Source: Gorsachius magnificus (lineage: Eukaryota; Chordata; Aves; Pelecaniformes; Ardeidae). From it: DNA of 64,000 bases. A program made the position numbers and the translations under genes. The stretch is taken from assembly GCA_034008185.1 (NCBI GenBank), contig CM067084.1:45769099-45833098 (forward strand). Direction: 5' to 3'. The stretch's first letter is position 1. The number at the start of each line of letters is the position of its first letter. The notes beneath the pieces are model-generated. The model was not told where the DNA came from. It ran no database searches and saw only the letters and a list, made by a program, of their open reading frames with translations. This document shows, piece by piece, positions 13,204 to 26,190 of this stretch.

Positions 13204-16200
13204 TTGATACTCAGCCTAAAGCAGTAAGGGAGAAGCTGGCACTTTCTATTCAAGTTCCCACCATTACCCACGTTTAATTAATTTGTATGAATGGACATTC
13301 TTTACTCAATACTCTTTCCTTTAGTATTGTTGAGTTAGATTATGGGTACCTCCTGCCTTGAGCACATATCACAGACCACTTTATGCTGTTTCCATGTCCT
13401 CTGAATAGCTTGGAATAAATATTTGGGAGCTGGGCTGTTGTTAAACGGTGCTATAACTTTGGGGTTTAGGTTTATCATGCCCTTGGATAAGTGTCATTAT
13501 CTTCAAATTAATTTTCAGTCAAAACGGGTAATACATTAATTTACAGTGATCCAAATGGATGATGCAATTAAAATGCTTGTGGAACATAGATAAATAAAGA
13601 AAGAAAACCACAATGAATCTAGTTGCATGAAGAGTAAATCTGAGAGACCTCTGCCCTTGTGTCTGGGGAGAAACTTACTGCATATACTTACCTGATTCAG
13701 TTGCCAGGAATTTAGTCTTAGTGCACACTTTTATCTCAGGTTACAGACCTGAGAGGTAGGGGCTCTTTCTTGGAGTATAACCACTCAAGCAAACCTTGAG
13801 GATTACAATCAGCTTGAATTCACTTTGCTGATTTCCCTTTTCCCCTACTAAAGCACATGTTCACTTCTAATTCATTCAGAAAGTTGTCTTAATAGTCTGC
13901 TTTTGAAGATAAAAAAGTTAGTTTGCCAAACTAGTTTCACCTGCTGTACTTCATGTAACTATTTGACTTAACAACAGGTTAAACTCCACACTGACTCAGT
14001 GTGTAGCTTTTAAGTGTCTCCATCTACTGACCCATGTATTTTTACCTACCTGTACATCAGCAAATATGTCTGATGAAGTGATTAATACTTGTAATTCATT
14101 ATGTCTGAAATTGGATGTGGTGGCCTCTGGGGGAAAATGGTTAGGATATTATGAGGTATTATATTCCAAAAATCCATCATTTAAAGACACTAGCTTCACC
14201 ACTTAGCAAGGCAGTGAATTCATACTGTTTGGCCAGATGGCCATTGGCAACAGCAGATATATATTGGTGTTTGAAAGGCTTAGGGACCTTTGGAAGACGG
14301 ACATGAGGCAGCCTAAAAAAAATGTGAATTCAAATTAATAAAGTCAGAGACAGAACAAGCATAAATAAATGTGTTAGGAATGTCAAGAAAGGTAATGGAA
14401 AAAAAAATACAGTTGGACAATTTACAAGAAGCATTTGCCTTGCCATACTCTTGACTGAGGATGGCTGGTTATTCCCAGGAAACTTGGCAGATGACAAAAT
14501 CTGAGTCATATGAGATGCAGCATGCTTTATGCCAGCATTTGAAAAGGCAAAAACCAACAAGCAAACCAATGGCAGAGCTTATGATAGAGTGAAAATATAC
14601 TAATTTCATAGAAATACCAATTTATGCACACTAGCAACTTAGTAGTTGTGTTCACAGGCACAGTGAAGGACAAAACTCACAAAGAAATCTGGGAAATAAG
14701 CGCACTGCAGAAGTCCACAAACTGCGAGCGCTCTTAGTGCTTTTCTGGATATGGGATGTCTGATTATACCTAACTTCATTGTTGTTACCCACAGGCTTTC
14801 ATGTACTAATTATTGAAAGTCATCTAGCAAATTGGTTCCATCAGCCTTCATTTTTACGATCCTCTAATCTTGGAGGCATTTTTGTGACTTAGTGTGCATA
14901 TACAACAATGCAGTATCTGACAAACACAGACATACAGATGTACTGACTGCAGTAAGGTACCATTAAAAAATATTTAAACTTCACTTCATAAATAAAGCCT
15001 CAATATTCAGCAATAATCCTGGAGCAGTCTAGAAGCATCAGGAAATATCAGTGCTTGTAGACTGACAGATGCTTCACATTGTGACAGAGCCAGTTCAGTA
15101 GACTTTCTCCTGCTAAGTGTGTTCAAAATGTATGTACGTTATGTTATTTTTTTCATTCTCTAGTCCCCTCTGTTACTATCTGTGCACTACTGGCTTCTCA
15201 GGATATTTCATAAGTCTACTTGAACATATTCACACACAAAGGAAAAAGTGATTAGGGTGCCTGCATGTTTTTCTGTTTTTAAAAGCAGAATTTTTTTAAA
15301 AGTTTTTTGCAAAAGCAGCAACAACTGAGGACATTCACCATGTCCTTTATTCTCATTCAGGTTTTGAACAGAGACAGGATAATCTTTTCATGGAATCTAC
15401 CAGGCAAGCATCTTGTTCTAATTGCACTCAGACATGGATAGGTAGAGTAAATGGATTGGATAGGTAAAGAGTAAAAGAACAGAACTGTGAGCTAGAAGTT
15501 GTGTGTTTGAATTTACTAGCCCTTCATCAATTTTTCTTACATGAATTTGCCCATGTAAGCTAATATGCCTTAGTATTTTCTGTGTGGTGACATGCGGATT
15601 TAAGGTGTAGCAATGGAAGCTGGTTTTGATCTCGTTGTTTTTGTTAGCTTACTTTTACTATTTGTGTTGTAATTACAGTTACAGTTCCTGGTTTAGGGCA
15701 CATTTATAAGCTACTGTACTTCTTATTTTGAAGTAAAAGGGGAGCAAAAAGAACTGTTAGAATCTGGCAACCACACCTTGATTCATTCTACCCCCCAGAG
15801 CCTTGGTATGATGCATTAATTTTTCAGTTTGTAATTTGCCAGCTGCATTTAATGGAACCAATTTTCATTACATCTGTTCTATGGTTCAAAGAGCTCTTTT
15901 AGTTGCCAAAGGGGGCCATCTTCACACAGATTCAGAGAGGGTGCTAATACACTGTATCTTGAAGTATTAGATAACTAGGGATGATTTTATAGCAAACAGA
16001 TTATTTTTTATAAAGGCAAATTCTATATTCATGACTTGCCACTGTTAGAATTCAAATTTAAACTGCTTAAGTCTGTTCCTCAGGAACCATATATATATTT
16101 TCACGTCATTTTCTTCATAATTCCCCCTGATTACTTATCTTTTCAATCAATGATATATTTCTGTTTATTGGTGAAAGACGACATAATTATACACGAGTAA

Positions 16201-16985
16201 ATCCTGGTTTTAAACTAAGAACAGTGTAGAAAAGTTTTCGAATGAAATACTAAAAGATATGAGGAATAGCTCTGCGTAATTTTGAACACTAAGACAAGGC
16301 ATTTTTCATACCAAAACAAACTCGCATTTCCAGGAAAACTGCACACGTTGTGCATAATTTTAATCTTCATAAATTGTGTAGCAGTTCTATGGTATTAAAT
16401 TCAAGTTTCCAATTGACAGCAACTTTCAATGAAAAGGTTTTTTCCTCATGGGCTGAAGAAAATTTGAAATGTTCTACTACACTTTGAAGTTCTAAAGCAT
16501 CAGCCATATGAGAATTATAAAGCATTAATCCTGAAGAGTTTCCACCTGACAGTCATGAAATAGCATACCTGTGTGAAAAGTGACTCAGTTTTACTTCCTC
16601 AGGCAATGCTTTCCTTTTTTTCTGCTTCTTCAGAAATATCATGCATCATGTCATAGCAAGAAGATGGCCTTGGAATGACTGGATCCTTTTGAAATCACTG
16701 AAGTCTACAGTATCACTGTATTTATCTAAGACGTTTCAATGACATTTATAAAAGTTGTTTATACAGGAGTTTTATTCTAGTTTGATAAACCATGTGAAAG
16801 TTGCTCTAAAAAAGTAATCAGGAAGTTATTTTCACTGTGTTGTTTTAAACAGTTGTTTCTAGTAATGCTAAAAACATAATAGAAGGAGCAAATGCATTAG
16901 CAAGAGTTCATATGCATTTTAAGAACATTGCACACACAGTAATGTATGTACAATACTCCTTTCCTCGCTAGTTCGCTTGCTTCTG

Positions 16986-17034
16986 TGATATCAGTGGGAT
17001 TATCTCGCTGCTTTGATATCAGTGGGATTATCTC
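16986..17034. repeat. 21-bp direct repeat, 28-bp period
   Basis: A 21-bp segment starting 'tgatatcagtgggattatct' occurs at 16986-17006 and again, identical, at 17014-17034, separated by 7 bp. A weaker echo ('tgatgtcagt') follows at about 17039. Confidence 0.95.
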
Positions 17035-17104
17035 CTGGTGATGTCAGTCAGGAACTAAAATAACAGATTTTCATTTCAGGAAAAAATTTCTTGTCTGTGA
17101 AGTA

Positions 17105-17121
17105 TTTTTTTTTTTTTTTTT
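17105..17121. repeat. 17-bp poly(T) run
   Basis: Simple homopolymer. A similar run lies at 18389-18405. Confidence 0.95.
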
Positions 17122-18388
17122 GAAGGACAAAAGCACACGTTTGCCTCTTTGACTTTTGTAATACACCTGTTCTGCTTCAAAGATGTTGTTTGAAGACTCC
17201 TTTCTCTCTATTGCAATAATGCATGTACTACTTTTTGTAAGAGAACATTGTAAAACTCTTGCAATTTGATTTGTATCAGTTTCATTCAGATCCCAGTCTG
17301 AAATAAAGCAGGAAACATGTATTCCTGACTGTACAGTAATGGAATGAGTACTAACATGGGAAGTTATGTTTATATTGTTTCAGCAATAAGCTGAAAGCAA
17401 TCAGGGACCTGTCTCCCAGTGCAAGCACGATCAGTCACAAGCTTGCCATGTGGCCTTCATTTAGGTTTGCATTGGTCTGCTTTTTAGGCTTTGGGTACTA
17501 AACGTGCAATTTCTTTTTCCAGATAAGAGGGAAAAAACCTAACAGACAGTCCTTCAAGAATTCTAATCTTTTGTCTTTTCTCATGACATGGAAGCGTAAG
17601 AAAAGGAATCTTAGCATTTATTATTCACTCTGGCAAACAGCAGGACAGTGATGTTTGCCCCTTCCCCTGCCTCCCCCAGTTTATTTTGTATACTAAGCTA
17701 ATGATCGCATTTACATTTTCTAAAAGTAAAAACAAATCCTTGCAGTGCTTGGTGGTATTTTTTGTCACTGAAACTGCATGAATGGGGGGTTGAATATGAA
17801 TTAGCCATTATGAGGTAACCTTACAAAAATGCTTGGGAGAAGAAAGGGGCTGAGGAGAGGGGTGAAGAATGACAGTCACCCCAGGTCTGTAGTTCAACCC
17901 CAAGATTCTGTGTCACAGAATTTATGCAGCAGGAAGTGCAGAGAAAGAGCAAGAACAGCCTCAGAAGGGAAATGGAGGCTTCTCAACTGTTTTTGTGTTG
18001 CATTAATTGGTATGGAGGAATGCTTCATACTAATTTTAAATTAAAATTCACTACAAAAGAAACAGCTGGAAGTGTCTGTTACCCTGTGCATTGCCACAAC
18101 TGGAGACTAACAAAATAGAAAAAGATTATAAAATGTGGTGATGCTAAATGAAGTTTACTAGGTTTCACTGAACCATTTGAGCTTTCCTACACACAAATAC
18201 AATCTAATTCCTTCACACATTGCTGTACCTCCTGTTTTCATTTCCTAGTTATTGGTTTGTTATATTTCCATTGAAAAGACACAAAAATATGTAAAAATGT
18301 GTAAAAGTATGATTGACACAGAAAAGGATAAATCATGTTTCAACAGAATCCCTTTGTGGTCAGTAAGCTATGGTCATTTGTAAATGTC

Positions 18389-18405
18389 TTTTTTTTTTTT
18401 TTTTT
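18389..18405. repeat. 17-bp poly(T) run
   Basis: Simple homopolymer in unique sequence. Confidence 0.95.
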
Positions 18406-21400
18406 ACTAAAAGCCTTTGGAATTCTGACACCACACCTTTTCCTGAGATTGGCTTTTCTACCAAAAAGGTCACCATATGAAGCTCTTGCCAATCTTCCAC
18501 TGGTTTTCTTTAATTTCCTGCCTCTGAACTGCTTTTGCTTCAGCCACTCAGATTCCAACTCAGCTTTTTCCTAGAATCCATAACAGCTGATAGCAAAAAT
18601 GAGGTTTTAGCCAGAAAGCAATAGATACAAACTACAGCAGGACAGCCTCTGTCATCCTAACTTTGAATAGACGCATGAACAGTGAAAAAGAAAGCAGAGG
18701 GACCAGGACTAAGTGCCTCTCAGTGCATGAAAACTGACACATTCCAGTCCATAGATTCAGCTTCAGCTAATGGCACATCCTGGGAAAATAATATTTTAAG
18801 GAATGAAAATCCCTCTAAGTATATCTCATCAAATCAAAGTTCAACCTAAAACATCTTTTCAAATAGATTTAGCTAATAGTATTCAAATAGTATTCAGCTG
18901 TTTTTCTCCCCTTTATGTAAGTAGGGATGACATTTGATGCACAACAGACTACATATTAAGTTAAATGTGAAATTTACTGAAATATAAATATTTTTAGGAT
19001 CCTTGCTGAGAAAACATCAAAGGAATAGAAAGGTAGGGATATTTGCTCTAAATTGGACTACTTACTGTTAGGAAAAATTAGGTGTTCCAGATAAATAAAT
19101 AGACTGAGAGACTAAAGACTGGAAACACTGCTGAGAGACGAGTGTTTAGAGCGCATGAGCTCTCCTTGCTTTTGTTTACTATTTTGTCTTCTGTTCTCTA
19201 CTGATGTTACCTAGTTTGCTGTAGAAATATTCCTTGGTAATTCATGAGGGAGAGAAGGTAACATCATCCAGAGAGTCTAGTCTCTAGTCCTGTAGAGAGC
19301 ACATTTTGGTCAGTGTAAATTTGTGATGTCATGCTTCCCTAGGTGCTTTGTCACTTTTCCGAAGCACGTAACTTCTAAATACACAAATTATTCCAAAATG
19401 CTATGCTTCTTTCTTTATAGTAGAGACTTTTCCCCAGGATGAATAAAGGCTTAGTCCACATACTGACTTTCTCTAGGTTATCTTTTCATTGTAATTGAAC
19501 TCTTATGATTTAAATGTGGAACAAGGGCGTTGTTCTGTCAAAATAAAGATGGTGAAAGTTGAAAGAAATAAGTAAAAATAACATACCTTGTTATGTGATG
19601 CTACTAATCAATCAAAAACTTCCAACAGTTTCTTACTGATGGATGCAGAAAATTTAGTATCTGTTTATCATAAACTGGACTCATTGACACAATGAAAGGT
19701 AGTAAATACAACCAAGGACTTAGGAATCTACAATGCAGAGCCTGAATTTTTTTTCTTTCTGCAGAGGTCAATGCTAACTCCTAACCTAGAGCATCATGTT
19801 TCCTCTGGTGCCTGTCTTCACTTTCTGGCCCAATCTCCAATCTACAGATCGATTTGGTGGCGGGGGCAGGGCTAAGGAACAGCAGATTCAAGATTTAACT
19901 TTTTAAATTAATATCAGGATTATCACATCCTGATTAGTACACTAGGCTCTCTGTAGATGATGTGAGGAAGGAGTGAAGGGTGGACAGGTGGATGCACTGT
20001 TCATCCCCTTCATTACACACCTTAAGAGTGACCATCAGATTTTTTCATATTCTCTGTTGTGACCAGTCCACTGGTTTCAAATCTTTAAAGAATGACCTAA
20101 ATTCTGCAGTTAGTGAGGACAGGTGACAAGTTAAGTACTGAGACCTTCAAGAGAGGGTCTGTTGTAGGTATGTATAAATAGACACACCCCACAGATTTGC
20201 ATAGAAGTTAGGGGACTTTTGTGTATACATGGCATCTCTGAGGACGTTTTAACTACTCTAGTATTGTACGAAAATGTTCAAATTTCAACACTCATCCCAC
20301 TTGGGATGCCTATGGTTCTTCACTTTGCCCAAACTTAATATGTTGTCATTGTAGAGATTTGAAAAATGCTCAAGAGTATGATATACAATAAAAAGGTAGC
20401 ACCTATACTGTATGTTTTATAAAAATAGACAATCAGATCTGGTGTAAGTTGGTAGTGGGATCCAACCAGCAATTTGACTCAAATTCTTTTGGATACATGT
20501 TTTGGATTAAAAAAGTACATGTTAAATGACCCATATAGCTGCCAGTTATGACTGTGACAGGAGTATACTTAGCTATAGAAGTTTCTGTTTTCTTTTCAGC
20601 CCTTTCCTCAGCACTGGTCTTTATTTTCCTCTAAGAAGCTGTGATTGCTTTCAGCTTGGAATCATACAGGAGTTTTGCCAGTGTAGCGTGCATACCTTTT
20701 GCTTAGAAAGAACCAAACAGTCTGCTAGCGAAGAGTAGTCTCTGTTAGTGGCCACAGAGCTGTGTGACAGGAGCTTCAGGAACTTCTGATTTTTATCTAG
20801 AAACTGAATGTTTAATCACTAATCCGTGTGCGTACTGTGTGTTCAGATTATCCTTTTTTACATGCATATTTCTGTAACATATCTATGACATGGCATCAGT
20901 ATGCCAGGCGATTCTGATTTTGATCTCACACAATTCCATGGGGAAGGTTGCCTTACATGCATCACCAAGTAGAACTCTTAAGCTTTTCTAAGTTTATTTT
21001 TCTAAAAATTTTCTTGAGAAAGAAATTGAGTGAGTTTTACATAATCTGTATTATATAAACCAATATAACTTAATATTTTCACTTTTTTCTAGGTTAATCT
21101 TAGAAAGGTTTAATTATTCCAACAATTTCCAAGGCATTGGAAGCAAATCCACTATTCCTAAATAGTTTTTGCTTTTTTCCTGTCAATACATACCTTCATT
21201 TACCATTTACTCTTCTGATACTTCATGTAACTGCTAAACATTTGGATACTGCTGATGCCGATCCTTTTTAGCACAATAGGCTGAATGAATTGGGTCTACT
21301 ATTTTTAATACATTTAAGTTGTCTAAATAGTCTTCAATGCACTGTCCTTCCCAGAGCTTTCTCATTACTCCTTTCCTCATTTGCTACCATTATTAGAATC

Positions 21401-22794
21401 TGTTTTCCATTATGATTTTCAGTCCACACTGAAACAAAAGCTCTCTTTTGCAAATCTTTCTTCTGTTTAGTGAGTTACTTTCCCTATTTCCTCTTAGCTT
21501 TCACTGTGCTCCCCTTGCTCTTTGTGTGCCTGAATGCAGCCCAGTCCCCTTTCACTTCTTTTGGAATACAGCCTTTTGTACCTTATTCGGTACAATAGTT
21601 GGCTTTTGTTAAAGAATGTGATCTTATGGAAATACTTTTTGGTTATCTGTGTTTCTTTTCTAACTTTAATTTTTCTGACATTTCAAGTTGGTCTGTCAGC
21701 ACAAAGTAAGCTACAAAAGAGAGACCACAGAATAAGGTCCTTTAGGGCAAGATTTTGCCTGATTTACAACTAGGACGTACATCATCAGTGCTACCATAAC
21801 TAGTTGCTGTTCTTGTTTACTTTGTGCATATGGAATAAATACATTTTTTTCAGCAATGTCCAAGATACCTGACAAAATTACTACCACAAATTTCTGCTCT
21901 GTTAAATTTTCATTAAAAAAAATAAATTTTGCAGTAACATATTTAAATGGCAATGAAAGCAGTCATCTATATTTTGATTCATTATTAGTACAGTTGCATG
22001 TCAAGAACTGTAATAATTATGTGACCAAATATGCAACAAATTCATTTCTGCATAGTAATGCCCTAAGCATCCCATTGACTTAAGGAGCTGGAATTGTGTG
22101 ACAACTCAGCATCTGACCAATTAACAATGAATTAGATTACTGTTAATACAGTTGAATAATGTTGCATATAAGCAATGCTGAAATTAAAAAAAAAAATGAA
22201 TCATTGTATTACGTTTAAAAAAATTAAATTTCTTCCTACTTCAATAGTGCAGCATGTAATGGTGTTGCTCTGCAATATTTTAGTTCAGTTAAATGTCTCA
22301 TTAAGAAGAATCAACTTGCTGATTTATCATTGCTTTGCAGAGCAAATTTTAATGAGTGAAATTTTGCTAATGAGTAAAATCCATTTTCCAAAGAATAATT
22401 TTTCTTTTATGGAGGCTGACTGGATTTGTAATAGGCATGTTTAGGTTTACAATTATTATTGCTCCTACATCAGTTACTATTTAGTGTATATAATAAGAAT
22501 ATTTTCATGACATTTAAAAAAAATTATTCTGTATTCTAAATACCTTAATTATGTTACTATTTAAAGTATTTTTAAAACTTTTGGACTGCTACCTTCCAGA
22601 AGTAACTAGCTTTTCCATACTGTATATTTTAGTGAAATAATCCACATTTATATATTTATGTCAATGGAAAATTACCAAGGTATTTGGACTTGACACGGTG
22701 CTAAAAAAAAGCAAACCTTTCCATACTGACCAAAGGCATTCGGATATATAGTTTGAGATTTAGCCCTAACATGAGCTATCACACTTTCTTTTTC

Positions 22795-22855
22795 CCACAA
22801 AAAAAACCAAAAAAACCAAACAAACAAAAAAACCAAAACCAACAATAAACCCACA
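22795..22855. repeat. A/C-rich low-complexity tract
   Basis: About 60 bp of caaaa/ccaaaa/caaac units with few G or T. It is simple sequence. Confidence 0.85.
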
Positions 22856-25606
22856 TCTCTTTAGTTTGGCAGAACTACACCCCTGTCACTGGAGCAATGT
22901 ATTCTGCCATACCAAGGAGGCGAGCAAAGGGAAGTTTTTTTCAACATGTAGAAAAGAGGACTATTAATTTCTGTAGCATAAGTCAGTTAGTTTCTCCCAT
23001 GTTTCTGTTTTCATTGTAAAGGGGACTTCTTTATGACTCATACAGAAGAGAAACGTGGTGAGAATCTGTTCTGCAGATTCACATCTGTGTTACTGTTAAG
23101 ACGAGTTTTTAATTATAGGTAGACCACATAGCATTACTGTTAATTGCTTCCAATTGCTTTAGTTTCATTTCCTTGTAACTTATGATAATTGTGAATTATT
23201 CAGGCACAAGTTGTCTCTTCCAACCAGTGTGAATCAGGGGACAGGTAATAAATGCTTGAGAAAGATAAAATGATTTATTGGATGGCTGTCTATTCTCTGA
23301 GTGAGGTAGGTAACCAAATTGCAAATGATCATATAACTTAGAAGGTATTTGGTATTTGGTTGTATCATTACTTTAAATGCATGAATAAGTATTTATAGGT
23401 CAGTCTTAATTTTTGGCATTTGCAGTTGTGAGTGCTTAACATGAATTTGTTAATCCTAGTTAAATCTTGCATTTGGTTTCTGTTTTGCTGATGTAACATG
23501 TTGTATTATACTGGCATCATAACACACTAAGGGTGTGGATAATACATAATACCTAAAAAGACAAAAAGCAGGGTAGTTTTATGAAGTAACACCAAAGCAG
23601 GTAATAAGAGAACTGAAACATATGTTGCTAATTCCAGTCTATTTTTCACTAACATATTTACTTTTGTATCTACTTACTAATTTTACTTACACTGTGAAGA
23701 TGCAGATGAAATAGGTACAAATAATGGGGTACGTTAATAGCAACAAGAGAAAAAAAAAAAAGAAGGGGGAACATCACAGACAGATGACACCTTATGTTGA
23801 GAGCTACAGAGGATATGACAAGGCATCACCAAAATAAGTGGGAGAGCAAGTGGCATGAGAAAGAGGATGAGAGGAAGACTGCTCTGTAACACCTACCCAT
23901 CAGCATCTGTTTTCTGAGATTGATGAGGCAGAAGGATCTGCTCTACTGTACTGTAGCACAGGTTCTTCTTACAGCAGCACAGTAACAAAATTCAGGAGCT
24001 AATGGGAGAAGTGTTCAGGAAAGCAACTGCATAGTCTTGAAAATGCCCAAAAGAGAGTCTGTAAATGGTAACCTCTCAATCAGTAATATTCAGAATTTCT
24101 AAAAATAGTTTTGACTAGATGTGATTTCTGCCAGCTGAAAGCTGCTCTTAGTTGTTTAATGCCAGTGAAGTCTGTTGCTTTTGAGGGCTCACAGGTTTTA
24201 TTCATCTCCTGCTTTAAATCCTGCAGCTCATATACCTGCAAGAGATATACCCTAAGGAGTCTCCAGTTTTATTTGGGTGAATCTGCTCAGCTGCCTTGGT
24301 AGGTGCTAGGTCAACTGCCTGTCAATATCAGTGCCAGCATCTTATTGATATGAAATTAATCTTTAAGTATCTGGTCTTTAAAGCACAACATACACATGTG
24401 GCTCTTTCTCAGTTTTACAAATTCATTATCAAATTCTCCACAGTGCCATTTTGCAGTATTTTCTCAAAAGATGCTATCCTTTTATATTTTCTTCAGCATT
24501 GTATTGAACACCATTTAAAAGACATTCCCATTCTCAAAGATGTCTTTCAATTAAAACTCGGAGAAAAATCTGAACAAATCTTTAAAAATGGATCAATTCC
24601 AGGCATTTTGTATGAAAACTAACATTTACATTTTGTTTTGGTTTTCTCTCTGCAGAACTAGATTTTCCTGTTTCAACAGACTATAGATAGCAGTCACTTA
24701 AGAACACACATAGACTATCTAGTGTACAAAATCTGGGACAAAACACCGGGATTTTGTGAAAATCGTAAGATCCTAAAAGAGTCTCATTTTGAAAGACGTA
24801 TGATAACAATACCTGTATTGGATTTCCTAGTAATTAAGAGTATAATGGCTACTCACATTTCCCAAATGCAGTCGTCCAATGTTCAGAGAAATCTTTATTA
24901 AGAAAATGACCAGACATAAGAAGTCCTTCTCTTGTAACTATAGGCACTTAATTGACTGCTCTGATCATTAAAATAAATTAGACTACATTCTCCACAACTC
25001 CCCATGGAACTTTTATCTCAAGAGAGAATTGTAAAACAATTCACTGTTGCAATGCAAAACAGAAAACCATGTTTTCTGTACAGTGCCTGTGCCCAAGTGT
25101 GTGCATTTCTCTTTTCCCTTGTCTTTGGTCTGTCTTCCCTCAAACCAGATTAGTTAAGCTGTGTCCACTTCCTTTCTCTCTCCTTCTCTACAAGACGAGT
25201 TCAAAGTCTGCTTCAATCTTGTAACTTTATTTTTGCAATTTCAACAAAATATAATTTACTAAAAAGTCTTACTTTTTCATATGGTCCAAGAGCTGTAGTT
25301 GTGGGTAGCAATGCTAGTAAGCATTGCTTCCAAGGTACCTCACTTTTTGTGACTGTGTAACTAATTTTGCATTCCACTAATGTTGTATTTCTCCTGCTCA
25401 AAAGCTGTTATAGTAATACAAGTGTCATTCATGTTATCATCACAGAAAGCATGATCAAGCAAATGTTAATGTAACCCTTATATTTTTATAGGATTTTCTG
25501 CCTTTTTTTCACTTACTATCAAAGATTCCACCTCCACAGTTTCTTACGAATTACTTTGTCTAAGGTGCTCTTGAAAACTTGCTATCGCTTTCTAGGTGCC
25601 ATATAA

Positions 25607-26190
25607 ATCTTAGAATAATAGAGCTTGGAGTGATCTCAAGAGGTCATTTAATCTTCTGCCAAAAGCAGAATCTGCTGTACTTAGGTCATGCCTGTCAAAA
25701 AATTTTCTAACCTGCTCTTAAAGACCTCTAACGTCTTCAGGCAAATTGTTATGATGCCTTTCTGTAATTGTAGTTTGAAAGATTTTTCCTAATGTCTAAC
25801 TTGAGTCTTTCTTGTTACAGTTTAAATTCAGTAAAGCTTACCCTGTCCAACAGGAACACGACAAGTATTTATTTTCCCTTTGTTCATGTATTCCCCCCTC
25901 AGTCTTTTTGGTTTTTTAAATCCATGCTTTCTATAACTCTCTGAGTTGTATCCTTCTCAAAGCTGGGTTCCTAAAATTGAACCCAGTAAGCATCTGGTGT
26001 GTTACCAGTGCCAGACAGAATGGAAGATTGATTTCAAGTGTCTTGCAAGCTACCCTTCTATTGTTATTCCCAGTCTGATTGCCTTTTTCATAGTAGTAAA
26101 ATATTTGTTGACTTATGTTGAGTGTGTGATCCTGTGTGACCCCAGATTCCCCCTTTTACAGAATTATCAGCAAAATAATCCCTGTCATGC
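25607..26190 (-). mobile_element. CR1-like LINE, old and highly diverged
   Basis: A minus-strand CR1-type element. The plus strand begins ATCTTAGAATAATAGAGCTTGG and 'gatctcaagaggtcatttaatcttctgcc', the reverse complement of the CR1 tail, and continues through 'cttaaagacctctaacg', 'agatttttcctaatgtctaac', 'cctgtccaacagg', 'ttcctaaaattgaacccagta' and 'gattgcctttttcatagtag'. All of these have counterparts in the same order in the young copy at 52561-53293 (for example 'ttttaaagacctcaaggg' and 'gttttcctaatgtctagcc'). Divergence is heavy and no reading frame survives. The 5' boundary is unclear; weak resemblance may extend to about 26330. Confidence 0.85.

Larger units (their letters stand above)
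13204..25606. other. Non-coding AT-rich unique sequence
   Basis: I recognise no gene or transposon. The longest frame (108 codons, 24296-24622, plus strand) has no recognisable domain, and AT-rich codon content like its surroundings. Contents: the 21-bp direct repeat (16986-17034), two 17-bp T runs, the A/C-rich tract (22795-22855), and an AT-rich patch with ATTA words at 22240-22400. Confidence 0.7.

Noticed and set aside
20173..20180. TATAAATA word
   Set aside because: No companion promoter elements nearby; such words are expected in AT-rich DNA.
24296..24622. 108-codon plus-strand open frame, the longest outside CR1 together with another 108-codon frame at 59958-60284
   Set aside because: No recognisable domain, no splice or promoter context, and AT-rich composition matching non-coding flanks; the second one reads through a poly(T) run.
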